Assembly (NCBI GenBank): GCA_963678215.1
Contig: OY782758.1
Coordinates: forward strand, 744,001 to 808,000
Length of the DNA stretch: 64,000 nucleotides
Direction of reading: 5' to 3'
From: Thiobius zoothamnicola
GTDB lineage: Bacteria; Pseudomonadota; Gammaproteobacteria; Chromatiales; Chromatiaceae
Shown: positions 54,274-63,926 of the stretch, piece by piece
Position numbering within the stretch: the stretch's first letter is position 1
Layout of the letters: every line of letters starts with the position of its first letter
Program-made: the position numbers and the translations under genes
The notes under the pieces: generated by a model
Database searches by the model: none
Seen by the model: the letters and a program-made list of their open reading frames with translations, nothing else
What the model was told of the DNA's origin: nothing

Positions 54274-55269
54274 ATGCCGCCCAACTCGCTTTCCATCATT
54301 GTCCCTATGTATCAGGAAGCGGAGAACGTCGCTCCGCTGATTGACAAGGTGCATCAAGGCCTCAGTCAATATCCAGATGATTGGGAACTGATCTGCATTG
54401 ATGACGGCAGTCGGGATGATACAGCAGAGCGTATCCGCCAGGCCGCGCAAACCCATGGCGACTATATCCGACTGATTCGCCTGCATCGCAATTTTGGTCA
54501 AACCGCCGCCATGCAAGCCGGTTTTAACGCCGCGCGCGGTGAATTCATCGCCACGCTGGATGGCGACCTGCAAAACGACCCGGCGGACATCCCGCGCATG
54601 TTGCAGGAATTGCAGCAACGCGATCTGGATTTATTACAAGGCTGGCGCAAAAAACGCAAGGATCCGCCATTACGTAAATTCTTTTCCCGCATTGCCAACC
54701 GGTTGATTGTGCGGGCGACCGGTGTCGATTTACATGACTATGGTTGCAGCCTCAAAGTCTATCGCGCCAAAGTCATCAAACAGGTCAATCTGTTTGGCGA
54801 AATGCACCGTTTTATCCCGATCTGGGTGGCCGGCGTCACCGCACCCAGCCGGATTGGCGAAACCATCGTCAATCACCATGCGCGCCAGTTCGGCCAATCC
54901 AAATACGGTTTTTCACGCACCTTCCGGGTGATTACCGACCTCTTGACGGTATTTTTCTTCCTGCGCTTTCGCGCCCGTCCAGGGCATTTTTTTGGTGCGA
55001 TTGGCTTGCTGTTTGGCGCACTTGGCTCCATCGGTCTGGCTTATCTGGGCGTAATCAAATTCATTCTGGGCGAAGCGATTGGTGGCAGGCCCCTGTTATT
55101 TATCTCGATTCTATTCGCGGTGATGTCGATCCAGTTCCTCACCACTGGCGTACTGGCCGAATTACTCAGCCGCACCTTTTACGAAAGCAACGGACGGGAT
55201 GCGTTCCATATCGCCGAGATGGACCAAGGCAACGCCTGGCATTCGCCATCCAATGACAAACCAGCTTGA
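54274..55269 (+). CDS. GT2-family glycosyltransferase (undecaprenyl-phosphate type)
   Basis: A 331-residue enzyme with the GT-A domain of ArnC/GtrB/DPM1-like proteins. The nucleotide-sugar site is seen in CIDDGSRDDT and the DxD in TLDGDLQNDP, followed by GWRKKRKDPPLRKF and the conserved YGCSLKVYRA. Two C-terminal membrane helices (about 235-258 and 268-295) complete the fold. It should load a sugar onto undecaprenyl phosphate as donor for the GT39 enzymes of the same operon. The last 17 nt overlap the next gene. Confidence 0.88.
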   Translation: MPPNSLSIIVPMYQEAENVAPLIDKVHQGLSQYPDDWELICIDDGSRDDTAERIRQAAQTHGDYIRLIRLHRNFGQTAAMQAGFNAARGEFIATLDGDLQNDPADIPRMLQELQQRDLDLLQGWRKKRKDPPLRKFFSRIANRLIVRATGVDLHDYGCSLKVYRAKVIKQVNLFGEMHRFIPIWVAGVTAPSRIGETIVNHHARQFGQSKYGFSRTFRVITDLLTVFFFLRFRARPGHFFGAIGLLFGALGSIGLAYLGVIKFILGEAIGGRPLLFISILFAVMSIQFLTTGVLAELLSRTFYESNGRDAFHIAEMDQGNAWHSPSNDKPA

Positions 55270-56806
55270 ACGTTTGTTGGATCACCGCGCCAGTCTGATA
55301 TTGGCGCTGTTGATTGCACTCGTCTGGGGCTTCTGGTCACCACCACTGTACGATCTGGACGAAGGCGCTTTTACCGAGGCCACGCGCGAAATGATGGCCA
55401 GCGGCAACTACATCTCGATTTATTTAAATGGCGAGCCGCGCCATGACAAACCGATTCTGATCTACTGGCTGCAAGCGGCCTCTGCACACCTGTTCGGCCT
55501 GAATGAATTCGCCCTGCGCCTGCCTTCGGTGATCGCCGCACTCGCCTGGGTACTGGCAATATTTCACTTCACCCGCCACCAGTTCGATGTCTCTACTGCC
55601 CAGGTAGCGGCCTTATTGGTCAGCTTGTCGCTGTTTGTCAGCCTGATCGCCAAAGCAGCGGTCGCCGATGCCTTATTGAACCTGTTCATTGTGCTGGCAA
55701 TGCTCGACATTTACCGCCAATCAACACAACCCTCGGCAAACAGGCTGAGGCGCATCTTTATCTGGCTGGGACTGGGCTTTTTGACCAAAGGGCCGGTCGC
55801 GCTCTTTTTCCCATTGGTGGTCAGCTTTTTGTTCTATATGAGTTACGGACGCTGGCGCGAATGGCTGCGTCAGGTATTCGACCCAATGGGCATCGCATTA
55901 TTTTTCGCCATTGTCCTGCCATGGCACATCGCGGTTTATCTGGATACCGGCTGGGCCTTTTTTGACGGCTTTTACCTGCACCACAACCTGGACCGATACA
56001 ATGACCCGATGGAAGGACATAGTGGCGGCTGGTTTTATTTTATTTTGATCGCGCCCCTCCTGGTGATGCCGTTCGCCACTTGGTTGATCAGTCAGTTTCA
56101 ACAACTGGGACAAGCGCTGAACAAGCCGCTGGGCCGGTATCTGTGGTTATGGTTTTTCGTCGTCTTGCTCACCTTCTCATTCTCCGGTACCAAATTACCG
56201 CACTATATGCTGTATGGCATGAGCGGCTTGCTGATTCTGATGGCCGCTGACCGGCATCGCCTCAGTGCGCAATGGCTACACCTTACCCCCCTGATCCTTT
56301 GGTTCGGTCTGCTGGCCGCCCTGCCCCAACTCTTTGCCCTGCTGGCGCAACAAACCGATAAAACCTACGACCAACTGATGTTCCAGGCAGGCGCGAATGC
56401 ATTCTCTGGCTGGCCGCAAACCGGGCTGATCATTGGCGCATTAATAGCCGGTTTGATTGCCCTGATCCATTTGACGCTATGGCGTCGATTAATACTGATC
56501 GGATTCATCCAGGCCGCCATGGTCAGCTTGATCATCGTGCCGACAACCCTGAATGTATTGCAGCAAGGCCCCAAACAAGCCGCGCTGTACGCCAAGGCAC
56601 ACAACAAAGCACTGGTCTTCAATCGCGCTTACCAGCCCAGTGTCAGCCTGTACCGCGAACAGATCATCAAACACCAACCGCCAAAACCCGGCCAATGGGT
56701 CTATGTGCGCGAAGACCATCTGGCCGAATATCTGGCGCAATCCTCGCCTTATCGTAAAAGCGTGGTTTTTCGCCATACACCAGCCGTGTTAGTCGCGATT
56801 GAATAA
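55253..56806 (+). CDS. ArnT-like GT39 glycosyltransferase (1)
   Basis: A 517-residue polytopic enzyme starting at the ATG 55253, which overlaps the GT2 end. The first periplasmic loop carries the GT39/ArnT signature YDLDEGAFTEATREMMASGN with its acidic residues and the following NGEPRHDKPILIYWLQ. About eleven membrane segments follow, and a C-terminal periplasmic part with YREQIIKHQPP. Such enzymes move a sugar from undecaprenyl phosphate to lipid A or another envelope lipid. Donor supplied by the preceding GT2 is the simplest model. Confidence 0.87.
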   Translation: MTNQLERLLDHRASLILALLIALVWGFWSPPLYDLDEGAFTEATREMMASGNYISIYLNGEPRHDKPILIYWLQAASAHLFGLNEFALRLPSVIAALAWVLAIFHFTRHQFDVSTAQVAALLVSLSLFVSLIAKAAVADALLNLFIVLAMLDIYRQSTQPSANRLRRIFIWLGLGFLTKGPVALFFPLVVSFLFYMSYGRWREWLRQVFDPMGIALFFAIVLPWHIAVYLDTGWAFFDGFYLHHNLDRYNDPMEGHSGGWFYFILIAPLLVMPFATWLISQFQQLGQALNKPLGRYLWLWFFVVLLTFSFSGTKLPHYMLYGMSGLLILMAADRHRLSAQWLHLTPLILWFGLLAALPQLFALLAQQTDKTYDQLMFQAGANAFSGWPQTGLIIGALIAGLIALIHLTLWRRLILIGFIQAAMVSLIIVPTTLNVLQQGPKQAALYAKAHNKALVFNRAYQPSVSLYREQIIKHQPPKPGQWVYVREDHLAEYLAQSSPYRKSVVFRHTPAVLVAIE

Positions 56807-56813
56807 CGCCACC

Positions 56814-57689
56814 ATGCCATGGATTCACTCGCTTTCCGCCCAGCTTGCAGCAATATCCCGGCCAATCAAGCCCAATCTGCAAACGGCCAGACAGCGCCTG
56901 AAGCACCAGGATAACCATCCGCTATACCTGCTGGCCGCCAGCATGCTGGGCTTGGCATTCTTGCAAAATATATTATTTGCTGCGGGTGGTCATCACATTG
57001 GCTTCATGAGCCTGAACCCCTGGTTGAACAGCCTGTTACCGGATTTTGTCTGGGCCTGGATCACCCGGTTTGGCGATGAGCGGGTGCTTTTGGCACTTTG
57101 CCTGCTGTTCGCCCGGCGGCGACCGGAAATTATCTGGGCCTTACTGATCGCCAGCCTGATCGCCCTGATCTACACCAAAGGACTCAAACATCTACTCGAC
57201 ATACCCCGTCCACCGGGCGTGCTCAATCTGCAGGACATCAAGCTGGTTGGCCCGGCGCTGACAGCACACAGTTACCCCTCCGGGCATACCGCGACTGTCT
57301 TTGTTTTTTGCGGCGTTTTATTCGCCTTTGCACGCCATACCCGGGAACGAACCGCACTTTTGTTGCTCGCCAGCCTGGTCGGACTCAGCCGCATCGCCAT
57401 CGGCGTACACTGGCCACAAGATGTATTGGCTGGCGCGTTCGGCGGCCTGGGTTCAGCCGCGCTGGGCGTAATCTGGGCCAGACACTGGCTGGCCGGGCTG
57501 AATCTGACCACCCACCTGAGCGTGATCGGACTCATCTGCTTTGGTATGTTATCCCTGCTGTTTGTTGATGGCGGCAATCCAGCCACGCCAGTATTAATCT
57601 ACCCATTGGTGTTTGCCATGTTCTGGCGGCTGGTATTGGACTACTACCCATGGCAGAGAATGGACCGGCTCAATGATAAGCAGGCATAA
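56814..57689 (+). CDS. PAP2-family membrane phosphatase (1)
   Basis: A 291-residue lipid phosphatase; ATG at 56814 is preferred over a TTG at 56799. All three PAP2 motifs are present: KGLKHLLDIPRPPG, SYPSGHTATV and SRIAIGVHWPQDVLAG, with the catalytic histidines. Six membrane segments are expected. Relatives remove phosphate from lipid A (LpxE/LpxF), undecaprenyl diphosphate or phosphatidylglycerol phosphate. In this operon a role on lipid A or on the undecaprenyl carrier is likely. Confidence 0.88.
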   Translation: MPWIHSLSAQLAAISRPIKPNLQTARQRLKHQDNHPLYLLAASMLGLAFLQNILFAAGGHHIGFMSLNPWLNSLLPDFVWAWITRFGDERVLLALCLLFARRRPEIIWALLIASLIALIYTKGLKHLLDIPRPPGVLNLQDIKLVGPALTAHSYPSGHTATVFVFCGVLFAFARHTRERTALLLLASLVGLSRIAIGVHWPQDVLAGAFGGLGSAALGVIWARHWLAGLNLTTHLSVIGLICFGMLSLLFVDGGNPATPVLIYPLVFAMFWRLVLDYYPWQRMDRLNDKQA

Positions 57690-57749
57690 ATTCACATTAT
57701 TCAGATTTCACCCAAATTTCTCTGCGCCGGAGTCCCCAACAATCCTTCA

Positions 57750-59240
57750 ATGTACGAATCAGCACGCCAAATTAAATCGACCTCTATTAGCACCCATTGG
57801 CCGCTACTCGCACTAACTGGCGTCCTCCTGCTGGCTTTTTATCGTCTTTGGATCATCCAAACTGGTTGGATTCCGGTAGATCTGGAAGAAGTTTACTACC
57901 TAAGTTGGTCGGATCGTCTGGATTGGGGTTATTTCTCCAAACCACCCATGATCGCTTGGTTGCTGGGTTTGTTCAGCCAACTCTTCAACGAATCACCATT
58001 AGCGATCAAATCAGTTTCAGTGGTTTTGCATACCACAGCCGCCTGTTGGGTTTATATGCTGGCAGCGCGCCTATACAGCCCAATCATCGCTGGCTGGTCA
58101 GCACTCGCTTTTCAGCTATTGCCCGTCGTCGGTTTGGTCTCTTTGTTCAGCACCACCGATGCACCCTTAATGCTGTTTTGGGTCACCACCCTATGGGCCT
58201 TCCATCATGCCACCGAAAACGACCAATGGCGTTGGTGGTTGCTAACCGGTCTATTCGCCGGGTTAGGACTGCTCAGCAAATACACCATGGGTGTATTGGC
58301 TGTGGGCTTATTATCGTATCTTTTATTGGAGGGTCGCTATCGGTTGCTGTTTTCCGCCAGATTATGGGCAGGCATCGGCATGGCATTACTGGTCTGGTCG
58401 CCCAATCTTTACTGGCTGACACAAAACGATTTCATCACCCTTAGTCATACCCAACACATCAGTGGCACAAATCAAGCCCTAGGTGGCTGGTCAACCTTAG
58501 GTGAATTCATTGGTGGTCAAATCGGCGTGTTCGGCCCGGTTTTCTTCATCGCCATGCTGTTTTGGTTATGGCGACCCAGTATCTGGCACTCATCAGCCAA
58601 TCGATTACTGTTACTCACGTCCTTACCCTTATTGGTGTTGATCAGCATCCAGGCTTACCGATTCGAGGCTAACATCAATTGGGCTTCACCCGCCTATATA
58701 GGTTTAACCATTGTCAGCGTATACTGGCTGCATCAACATGCGCGTAAAACGCTTTGGCTGGGCATCGTTTTGCATGCGTCACTCATTAGCATGATGTATC
58801 ACTATCATGCATTGGCTGATCTATTCGATGTGGAACTGCGCCGTAGTAATGACCCTTACTTCAAACGATTAGGCTGGTTGGAACTGGGTGAACAACTCAA
58901 AGCCATCCGTGCGCAATACCCAAATGCGGCTTTATTATCCGATGACCGGAAACTACTGGCGCTTATGGCCTACCACAGCCGTAATGAACATGGTCGGCCC
59001 ACGATCCGTGCGTGGAATCCAAAGGGCGAATGGCGTCATCAGTATGACTTGCGGCAAAATGTCGCCAGATACCCGCAAGGTGAATTTATCTGGCTAAGCG
59101 AACAACCCATCGGCGTTGATAAAACACACTCTTTCAATCAATGCATGCCTTTGCAACCATTACATATCCATATCTATCATGATCTGCAACGCACTCTCTA
59201 TGTGAATTGGTGCCAAAATTTTCAAGGCAATAAACCATGA
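57750..59240 (+). CDS. GT39-family glycosyltransferase (2)
   Basis: A 496-residue polytopic membrane protein with the GT39/PMT_2 first-loop signature PVDLEEVYYLSWSDRLDWGYF followed by SKPPMIAWLL. About ten membrane segments follow and a short C-terminal periplasmic domain (EHGRPTIRAWNPKGEWRH). It is only distantly similar to the first GT39 of the operon, so the two probably act on different donors or acceptors. It overlaps the second PAP2 gene by 4 nt. Confidence 0.82.
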   Translation: MYESARQIKSTSISTHWPLLALTGVLLLAFYRLWIIQTGWIPVDLEEVYYLSWSDRLDWGYFSKPPMIAWLLGLFSQLFNESPLAIKSVSVVLHTTAACWVYMLAARLYSPIIAGWSALAFQLLPVVGLVSLFSTTDAPLMLFWVTTLWAFHHATENDQWRWWLLTGLFAGLGLLSKYTMGVLAVGLLSYLLLEGRYRLLFSARLWAGIGMALLVWSPNLYWLTQNDFITLSHTQHISGTNQALGGWSTLGEFIGGQIGVFGPVFFIAMLFWLWRPSIWHSSANRLLLLTSLPLLVLISIQAYRFEANINWASPAYIGLTIVSVYWLHQHARKTLWLGIVLHASLISMMYHYHALADLFDVELRRSNDPYFKRLGWLELGEQLKAIRAQYPNAALLSDDRKLLALMAYHSRNEHGRPTIRAWNPKGEWRHQYDLRQNVARYPQGEFIWLSEQPIGVDKTHSFNQCMPLQPLHIHIYHDLQRTLYVNWCQNFQGNKP

Positions 59241-59986
59241 TCCGTATCATTCGATGGATTCAACCTATCACCCGACAAATACCCAGCAAACATCTCCACA
59301 CGCCGTCTAAACCACCTGAATTCAGCCGATTATGGCCATTGACAGGGTTTATCGGCGCCATTTTAGTGTTTCTGGTATACCCGGAAATCGACCTTTGGTT
59401 TTCCGGTTTATTTTTTCAAGCCGGACATGGCTTTTATCTGCACGACGCTTGGCTGGTTAAATGGATCTATGCGCTATTTCGTGATCTGCCCTACCTATGG
59501 GTTCCCCTACTGATCTGGCTATGGATCGCCAGTTGGATTTGGGCGCGGCACGCAGAACAGCGCACAAGACGTTTCCTTTTGTTTTTATTCCTCGCTTTGG
59601 CGGTCGGCCCGGGTTTGTTGGTCAACGCCATCTTAAAAGGCGAATCAGGCCGCGCCAGACCACACCTCATCGAACAATTCGGCGGCGAGAAAACCTTCAC
59701 ACCGCCATTCACACTGGCTGATCAGTGCGCATCAAACTGCTCTTTCGTCAGTGGCCATGCCTCAATGGGTTTCTATTTTATAGCGCTTGCCTGGACATTG
59801 GGTAATGGCCGTTGGCTCTATTATGGCATCGGCATTGGTGCTGTGGTTGGGTTTGGCCGGATAGTACAAGGCGGACACTTCCTCAGCGATGTCATTTTCA
59901 GCTATTTCGCCGTTTATCTGGCGACCTTATTATGCGCACGCTGGGTTCTGGGACACTGGCATCCCAGAGAAACCGAGCAACAATAA
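59237..59986 (+). CDS. PAP2-family membrane phosphatase (2)
   Basis: A 249-residue PAP2 enzyme with motifs KGESGRARPHLIEQFGG, CSFVSGHASMGFYF and FGRIVQGGHFLSDVIFSYF. The spacing and the extra residues between motifs 1 and 2 resemble lipid A phosphatases (LpxE/LpxF type) and kinase-like LpxT proteins. Five to six membrane segments. Last gene of the operon; it converges on the TIR gene with a single base between the stops. Confidence 0.85.
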   Translation: MIRIIRWIQPITRQIPSKHLHTPSKPPEFSRLWPLTGFIGAILVFLVYPEIDLWFSGLFFQAGHGFYLHDAWLVKWIYALFRDLPYLWVPLLIWLWIASWIWARHAEQRTRRFLLFLFLALAVGPGLLVNAILKGESGRARPHLIEQFGGEKTFTPPFTLADQCASNCSFVSGHASMGFYFIALAWTLGNGRWLYYGIGIGAVVGFGRIVQGGHFLSDVIFSYFAVYLATLLCARWVLGHWHPRETEQQ

Positions 59987-59987
59987 A

Positions 59988-60554
59988 TTATGTACTCCAG
60001 TTTAAACACTTATCCAATGGGTGTTTGGCTTCATAATTCGGCGCTAATGATTGATTGAGAATGGCGTAACCATGTTGGTTTCTGGCTTCTTTTTCGAGAT
60101 CTTTCATATATTGGTTCAAACTTTTTACGCCTCTCAGAACTCGACTGATCTTTAAATAATCCGGTATATGGGAATTACCCTTCAGAATCAATGCGCTGAT
60201 TTTTCGACCGGATTTCTTTGCAAACCCCATTTCATAAGGTAACCACCAGGAAGACGATATCTCTTTGTTTACCAAACACATCATATGCGTTGAGTACGAC
60301 AGCCCTTTATCAATCCATTTTGTTATTTCACGAAAGTCCTGTTTATCCACCGAAGATTGCAAACGCTTGTCATGCACATCAAGGTATATGTCAATATCGC
60401 CATTCTCCGAGATATAGTCTCCAATTTTCACCGCGATCTCTTTATCAACAGAGAGATAGGATAGAAAAACGCAAGGCTTCTTTTGGCTGGACACATAACT
60501 CTCAGGCGCTATTGAATCAGCAGCATGTTTAAGCGCTCTATTTATTCCCGTCAT
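59988..60554 (-). CDS. Standalone TIR-domain protein
   Basis: A 188-residue protein. Residues 27-130 form a TIR domain: PCVFLSYLSVDKEIAVKIGDYI (strand A and first helix), DIDIYLDVHD, STHMMCLVNKEISSSWW and LPYEMGFAKKSGRKISALI. E108 in YEMG sits at the position of the catalytic glutamate of NAD-cleaving TIR domains. The remaining 58 residues are helical. No Thoeris, SIR2 or other partner gene is adjacent. AT-richer than neighbours, so probably acquired. A defence role is possible but unproven. Confidence 0.78.
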   Translation of the reverse strand: MTGINRALKHAADSIAPESYVSSQKKPCVFLSYLSVDKEIAVKIGDYISENGDIDIYLDVHDKRLQSSVDKQDFREITKWIDKGLSYSTHMMCLVNKEISSSWWLPYEMGFAKKSGRKISALILKGNSHIPDYLKISRVLRGVKSLNQYMKDLEKEARNQHGYAILNQSLAPNYEAKHPLDKCLNWST

Positions 60555-60809
60555 TTATCATCCTTTTTTATTCAACATCCACATACCCAGACCACAAAAC
60601 AGAGCTATGGCAGAAAAATGCTTTATTATAACCAAAGAGGCAATGGTTATTCTAAGCAATATCGGATCCTCCTCGCTCAGTAATCCAGGAATAAACAAAT
60701 ATTTAGTCACACATTTTTATAAGCGGTGCTTGGGAAATCTCCTGTCAGATGTGTCATTACAAAGACCAAACGCATAAAGTCACCCACCACCATCGACAAA
60801 AGGCATGAC

Positions 60810-61274
60810 ATGAATCACTGGCTGATGAAATCAGAACCGGACGTTTTCGGAATAGAACACCTGAAAGCAGCACCGAACCAGACTGATCACTGGGACGGCG
60901 TACGCAACTACCAGGCACGCAATATGATGCGCGACGAAATGCAAACCGGCGATCCGGTGTTTTTCTACCACTCAAATTGCGCCGAACCGGGCATCGTCGG
61001 CATTATGCAAGTGGTGAAAAGCGGTTATGTGGACCATACCGCCTTTGATCCAGACGCCCAGTACTATGACCCCAAAAGCGACCCGGAAAAACCACGTTGG
61101 TACATGGTGGATGTGCAATACGTACGTGACCTGGAACGTAACATCACCCTGAAAGAGCTGAAAAACCATGCAGAAACCACGCTGACGGATATGCCGTTGG
61201 TCCGCAAAGGCAATCGCCTATCCATTATGCCAATCACTGAAGCGCAGTGGCATTTCATCCTGGAATTAGAGTAG
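60810..61274 (+). CDS. EVE-domain protein
   Basis: A 154-residue protein beginning MNHWLMKSEPDVFGIEHL; an in-frame ATG at 60726 is less likely. The EVE fold is clear: WLMKSEP, HWDGVRNYQARNMMRD, GDPVFFYHSNC, and PRWYMVDVQYV. EVE and related PUA-like domains bind modified bases in RNA or DNA, but the target here is unknown. Stand-alone copies are common in proteobacteria. It lies between the TIR gene and ilvD. Confidence 0.9.
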   Translation: MNHWLMKSEPDVFGIEHLKAAPNQTDHWDGVRNYQARNMMRDEMQTGDPVFFYHSNCAEPGIVGIMQVVKSGYVDHTAFDPDAQYYDPKSDPEKPRWYMVDVQYVRDLERNITLKELKNHAETTLTDMPLVRKGNRLSIMPITEAQWHFILELE

Positions 61275-61358
61275 AAAATCATAAATACCCCGCTGTAAGC
61301 AACGAGGCATTCAGTAAAAACGACGCAACCAATAACCCGATAAAATACGCCGCAGATC

Positions 61359-63209
61359 TCAAATAATCTGCGCCAAATTACGCACGGCACCCTGCGCGGC
61401 AGAAGTCGTTAACGCGGCATAAGCACGCAAAGCTTGCGATACGACGCGATCCCGATTCTCAGGCCGCCAGGCTAAAGCGCCTTTAGCCTCCATCGCGGCG
61501 CGTCTCGCCGTTAACGCTTCATCGCTGATGGCAACATTGATGCGGCGATTGGGAATGTCGATATCAATCGTATCACCCTCTTCCACCAAGCCAATCGTCC
61601 CACCTTCGGCAGCTTCAGGCGAGCAGTGGCCAATTGACAGTCCTGAAGTGCCACCAGAGAACCGACCATCAGTCACCAGCGCGCAATCCTTGCCTAATCC
61701 TTTGGATTTGAGATAACTGGTTGGATACAGCATTTCCTGCATGCCAGGGCCGCCTTTTGGCCCCTCATAACGGATGATAATCACATCGCCAGGCACAATC
61801 TGATCATTCAGAATAGCGGCCACAGCGTCGTCCTGACTTTCAAAAATGCGGGCGCGGCCCGTGAAATTCAGAATCGACGCATCAACACCAGCGGTTTTGA
61901 CAATGCAACCCTGCTCAGCAATGTTGCCGTACAACACCGCCAAGCCTCCATCTTTCGAGTAGGCATTCGCCATATTGCGGATGCAACCCTGTTCCCGATC
62001 CCTATCCAGATCAGGCCACTGGCTGTTCTGACTGAAAGCCACCTGGGTCGGTATGCCGCCTGGCCCCGCGAGGAAACGATGTCTGACCATATCCTCCTGA
62101 TTGCGCATAATGTCCCATTGATCCAAAGCCTCGCCCATACTGGCGTGATGGATGGTAGGGCATTCACGATGAATCAAGCCTCCCCGCTCCAATTCGCCAA
62201 GAATAGCCAATACACCGCCAGCCCGATGGACATCTTCCATGTGATATTGCTGAGTGGATGGCGCGACCTTACAAAGATGCGGCGCTTTGCGGCTCATCCG
62301 GTCAATATCAGCCATACTGAAATCAACGCCTGCCTCATGCGCAGCCGCCAACAGGTGCAAAACCGTATTGGTCGAACCACCCATGGCGATATCCAGTGCC
62401 ATGGCGTTCTCAAAAGCGTTGAAAGAGGCAATGCTGCGCGGCAAAACGGTAGCATCATCTTGCTCATAATAGCGTTTAGCCAATTTAACAATCAGATGCC
62501 CAGCCTCCAGAAACAGCTTCTCACGCTCAGCATGGGTCGCCAGCAAGGAGCCATTGCCAGGCAGTGACAGACCCAGTGCCTCGGTCAGGCAGTTCATGGA
62601 GTTGGCGGTGAACATGCCGGAACAGGAGCCACAGGTCGGACAGGCAGAGCGTTCAATTTGCGCGACATCCTCATCCGTTTCACGCGGATCGGCGGCAGAA
62701 ATCATCGCATCCACCAAATCCAGTTTGACATCCCCCTTTTTCGCCAGACGGGTTTTACCCGCCTCCATCGGCCCTCCTGAGACAAAGACGGTCGGAATGT
62801 TCAAACGCATGGCCGCCATTAACATGCCCGGAGTGATTTTGTCGCAGTTGGAAATACAGACCAAAGCATCCGCGCAATGCGCATTGACCATATATTCCAC
62901 GCTGTCCGCGATCAAATCGCGTGAAGGCAAAGAATACAACATGCCGCCATGTCCCATGGCGATGCCATCATCCACCGCAATCGTATTGAATTCCTTCGCC
63001 ACGCCACCCGCTTTTTCAATCTCACGCGCGACTAATTGCCCGAGATCTTTCAAGTGCACATGACCCGGCACGAACTGGGTGAATGAATTGGCAACGGCGA
63101 TAATAGGTTTATCGAAATCGCCATCCTGCATGCCAGTGGCACGCCAAAGCGCACGCGCGCCAGCCATGTTGCGTCCATGAGTGGTCGTGCGGGAACGATA
63201 ATCAGGCAT
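61359..63209 (-). CDS. ilvD: Dihydroxy-acid dehydratase
   Basis: Iron-sulfur enzyme of branched-chain amino acid synthesis. ATG at 63209 gives 616 residues, the usual length, with a GGAG ribosome binding site; an ATG at 63296 is too early. The sequence has MPDYRSRTTTHGRNMAGARA, the cluster cysteines in ISNCDKITPGML and CPTCGSCSGMFTANSMNC, and the C-terminal DGRFSGGTSGLSIGH. It is divergent from a TetR-type regulator gene. Confidence 0.97.
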   Translation of the reverse strand: MPDYRSRTTTHGRNMAGARALWRATGMQDGDFDKPIIAVANSFTQFVPGHVHLKDLGQLVAREIEKAGGVAKEFNTIAVDDGIAMGHGGMLYSLPSRDLIADSVEYMVNAHCADALVCISNCDKITPGMLMAAMRLNIPTVFVSGGPMEAGKTRLAKKGDVKLDLVDAMISAADPRETDEDVAQIERSACPTCGSCSGMFTANSMNCLTEALGLSLPGNGSLLATHAEREKLFLEAGHLIVKLAKRYYEQDDATVLPRSIASFNAFENAMALDIAMGGSTNTVLHLLAAAHEAGVDFSMADIDRMSRKAPHLCKVAPSTQQYHMEDVHRAGGVLAILGELERGGLIHRECPTIHHASMGEALDQWDIMRNQEDMVRHRFLAGPGGIPTQVAFSQNSQWPDLDRDREQGCIRNMANAYSKDGGLAVLYGNIAEQGCIVKTAGVDASILNFTGRARIFESQDDAVAAILNDQIVPGDVIIIRYEGPKGGPGMQEMLYPTSYLKSKGLGKDCALVTDGRFSGGTSGLSIGHCSPEAAEGGTIGLVEEGDTIDIDIPNRRINVAISDEALTARRAAMEAKGALAWRPENRDRVVSQALRAYAALTTSAAQGAVRNLAQII

Positions 63210-63258
63210 GGTGTATTCTCCTGCTAAGTGCCATTTGATGTGATTAGTCCGCCATATT

Positions 63259-63849
63259 ATGCCAGCGCCAAACCCGCAAAATCGCCAAAAAATCATTGCA
63301 ACCGCTGATCGATTGTTTTATCAATCAGGCTACCACCAGACTGCTTTTTCCGATATCGTCAACAGCAGCGGCGTGGCACGCGGCAACATTTATTACCATT
63401 TCAAAACGAAACAGGCACTACTGACGGCGGTGATTGAAGCTCGCCTGACGCGCATCAAAACCCTATTGGATGATTGGAATGGACGATACCGCACACCTGT
63501 TCAACGCTTGCATCGCTTCGTCAACACCTTGCATGATCATGCGAATAGCCTGCCTTATTACGGATGCCCACTCGGTTCGCTGAATACCGAACTGGGTAAG
63601 ACCCAACCCGCGCTGCAAAAAAAAGCCAAAGCCTTACTAACCACTTATGAGGGCTGGCTCACTGACCAATTCGCCGAATTGGGCTATGCTGGCAAAGCGC
63701 AGGAATTGGCACTGCGCTGCCTGGCCCTGGGTCAGGGAATCAGCTTGATCAGCCACGCTTACCGGGATGTCGAACTGTTACAGCGCGAACGACTGTATAT
63801 GTTGGCCTGGATTGATCGACTGGCGGCAGGCAAAGATGAGTGTATATGA
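63259..63849 (+). CDS. TetR-family transcriptional regulator
   Basis: A 196-residue regulator. The N-terminal helix-turn-helix is typical (IIATADRLFYQSGYHQTAFSDIVNSSGVARGNIYYHF split over residues 12-48), with ARGNIYYHFKTKQALL as the recognition part. The C-terminal helical domain has YYGCPLGSLNTELGKTQP, as in regulators of the AcrR/NemR type with reactive cysteine. It is divergent from ilvD with 49 bp between starts, but control of ilvD is not implied. Confidence 0.9.
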   Translation: MPAPNPQNRQKIIATADRLFYQSGYHQTAFSDIVNSSGVARGNIYYHFKTKQALLTAVIEARLTRIKTLLDDWNGRYRTPVQRLHRFVNTLHDHANSLPYYGCPLGSLNTELGKTQPALQKKAKALLTTYEGWLTDQFAELGYAGKAQELALRCLALGQGISLISHAYRDVELLQRERLYMLAWIDRLAAGKDECI

Positions 63850-63926
63850 TGCGTCAACTCATGATGCCAACAATCACACAACGTTAAGTTCTACCGGTAT
63901 TTCAACCATAAATCCGCCACAACAAA

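Noticed and set aside
59988..60554. Complete Thoeris system
   Set aside because: Only the TIR protein is present; no ThsA-type or other partner gene lies on either side.
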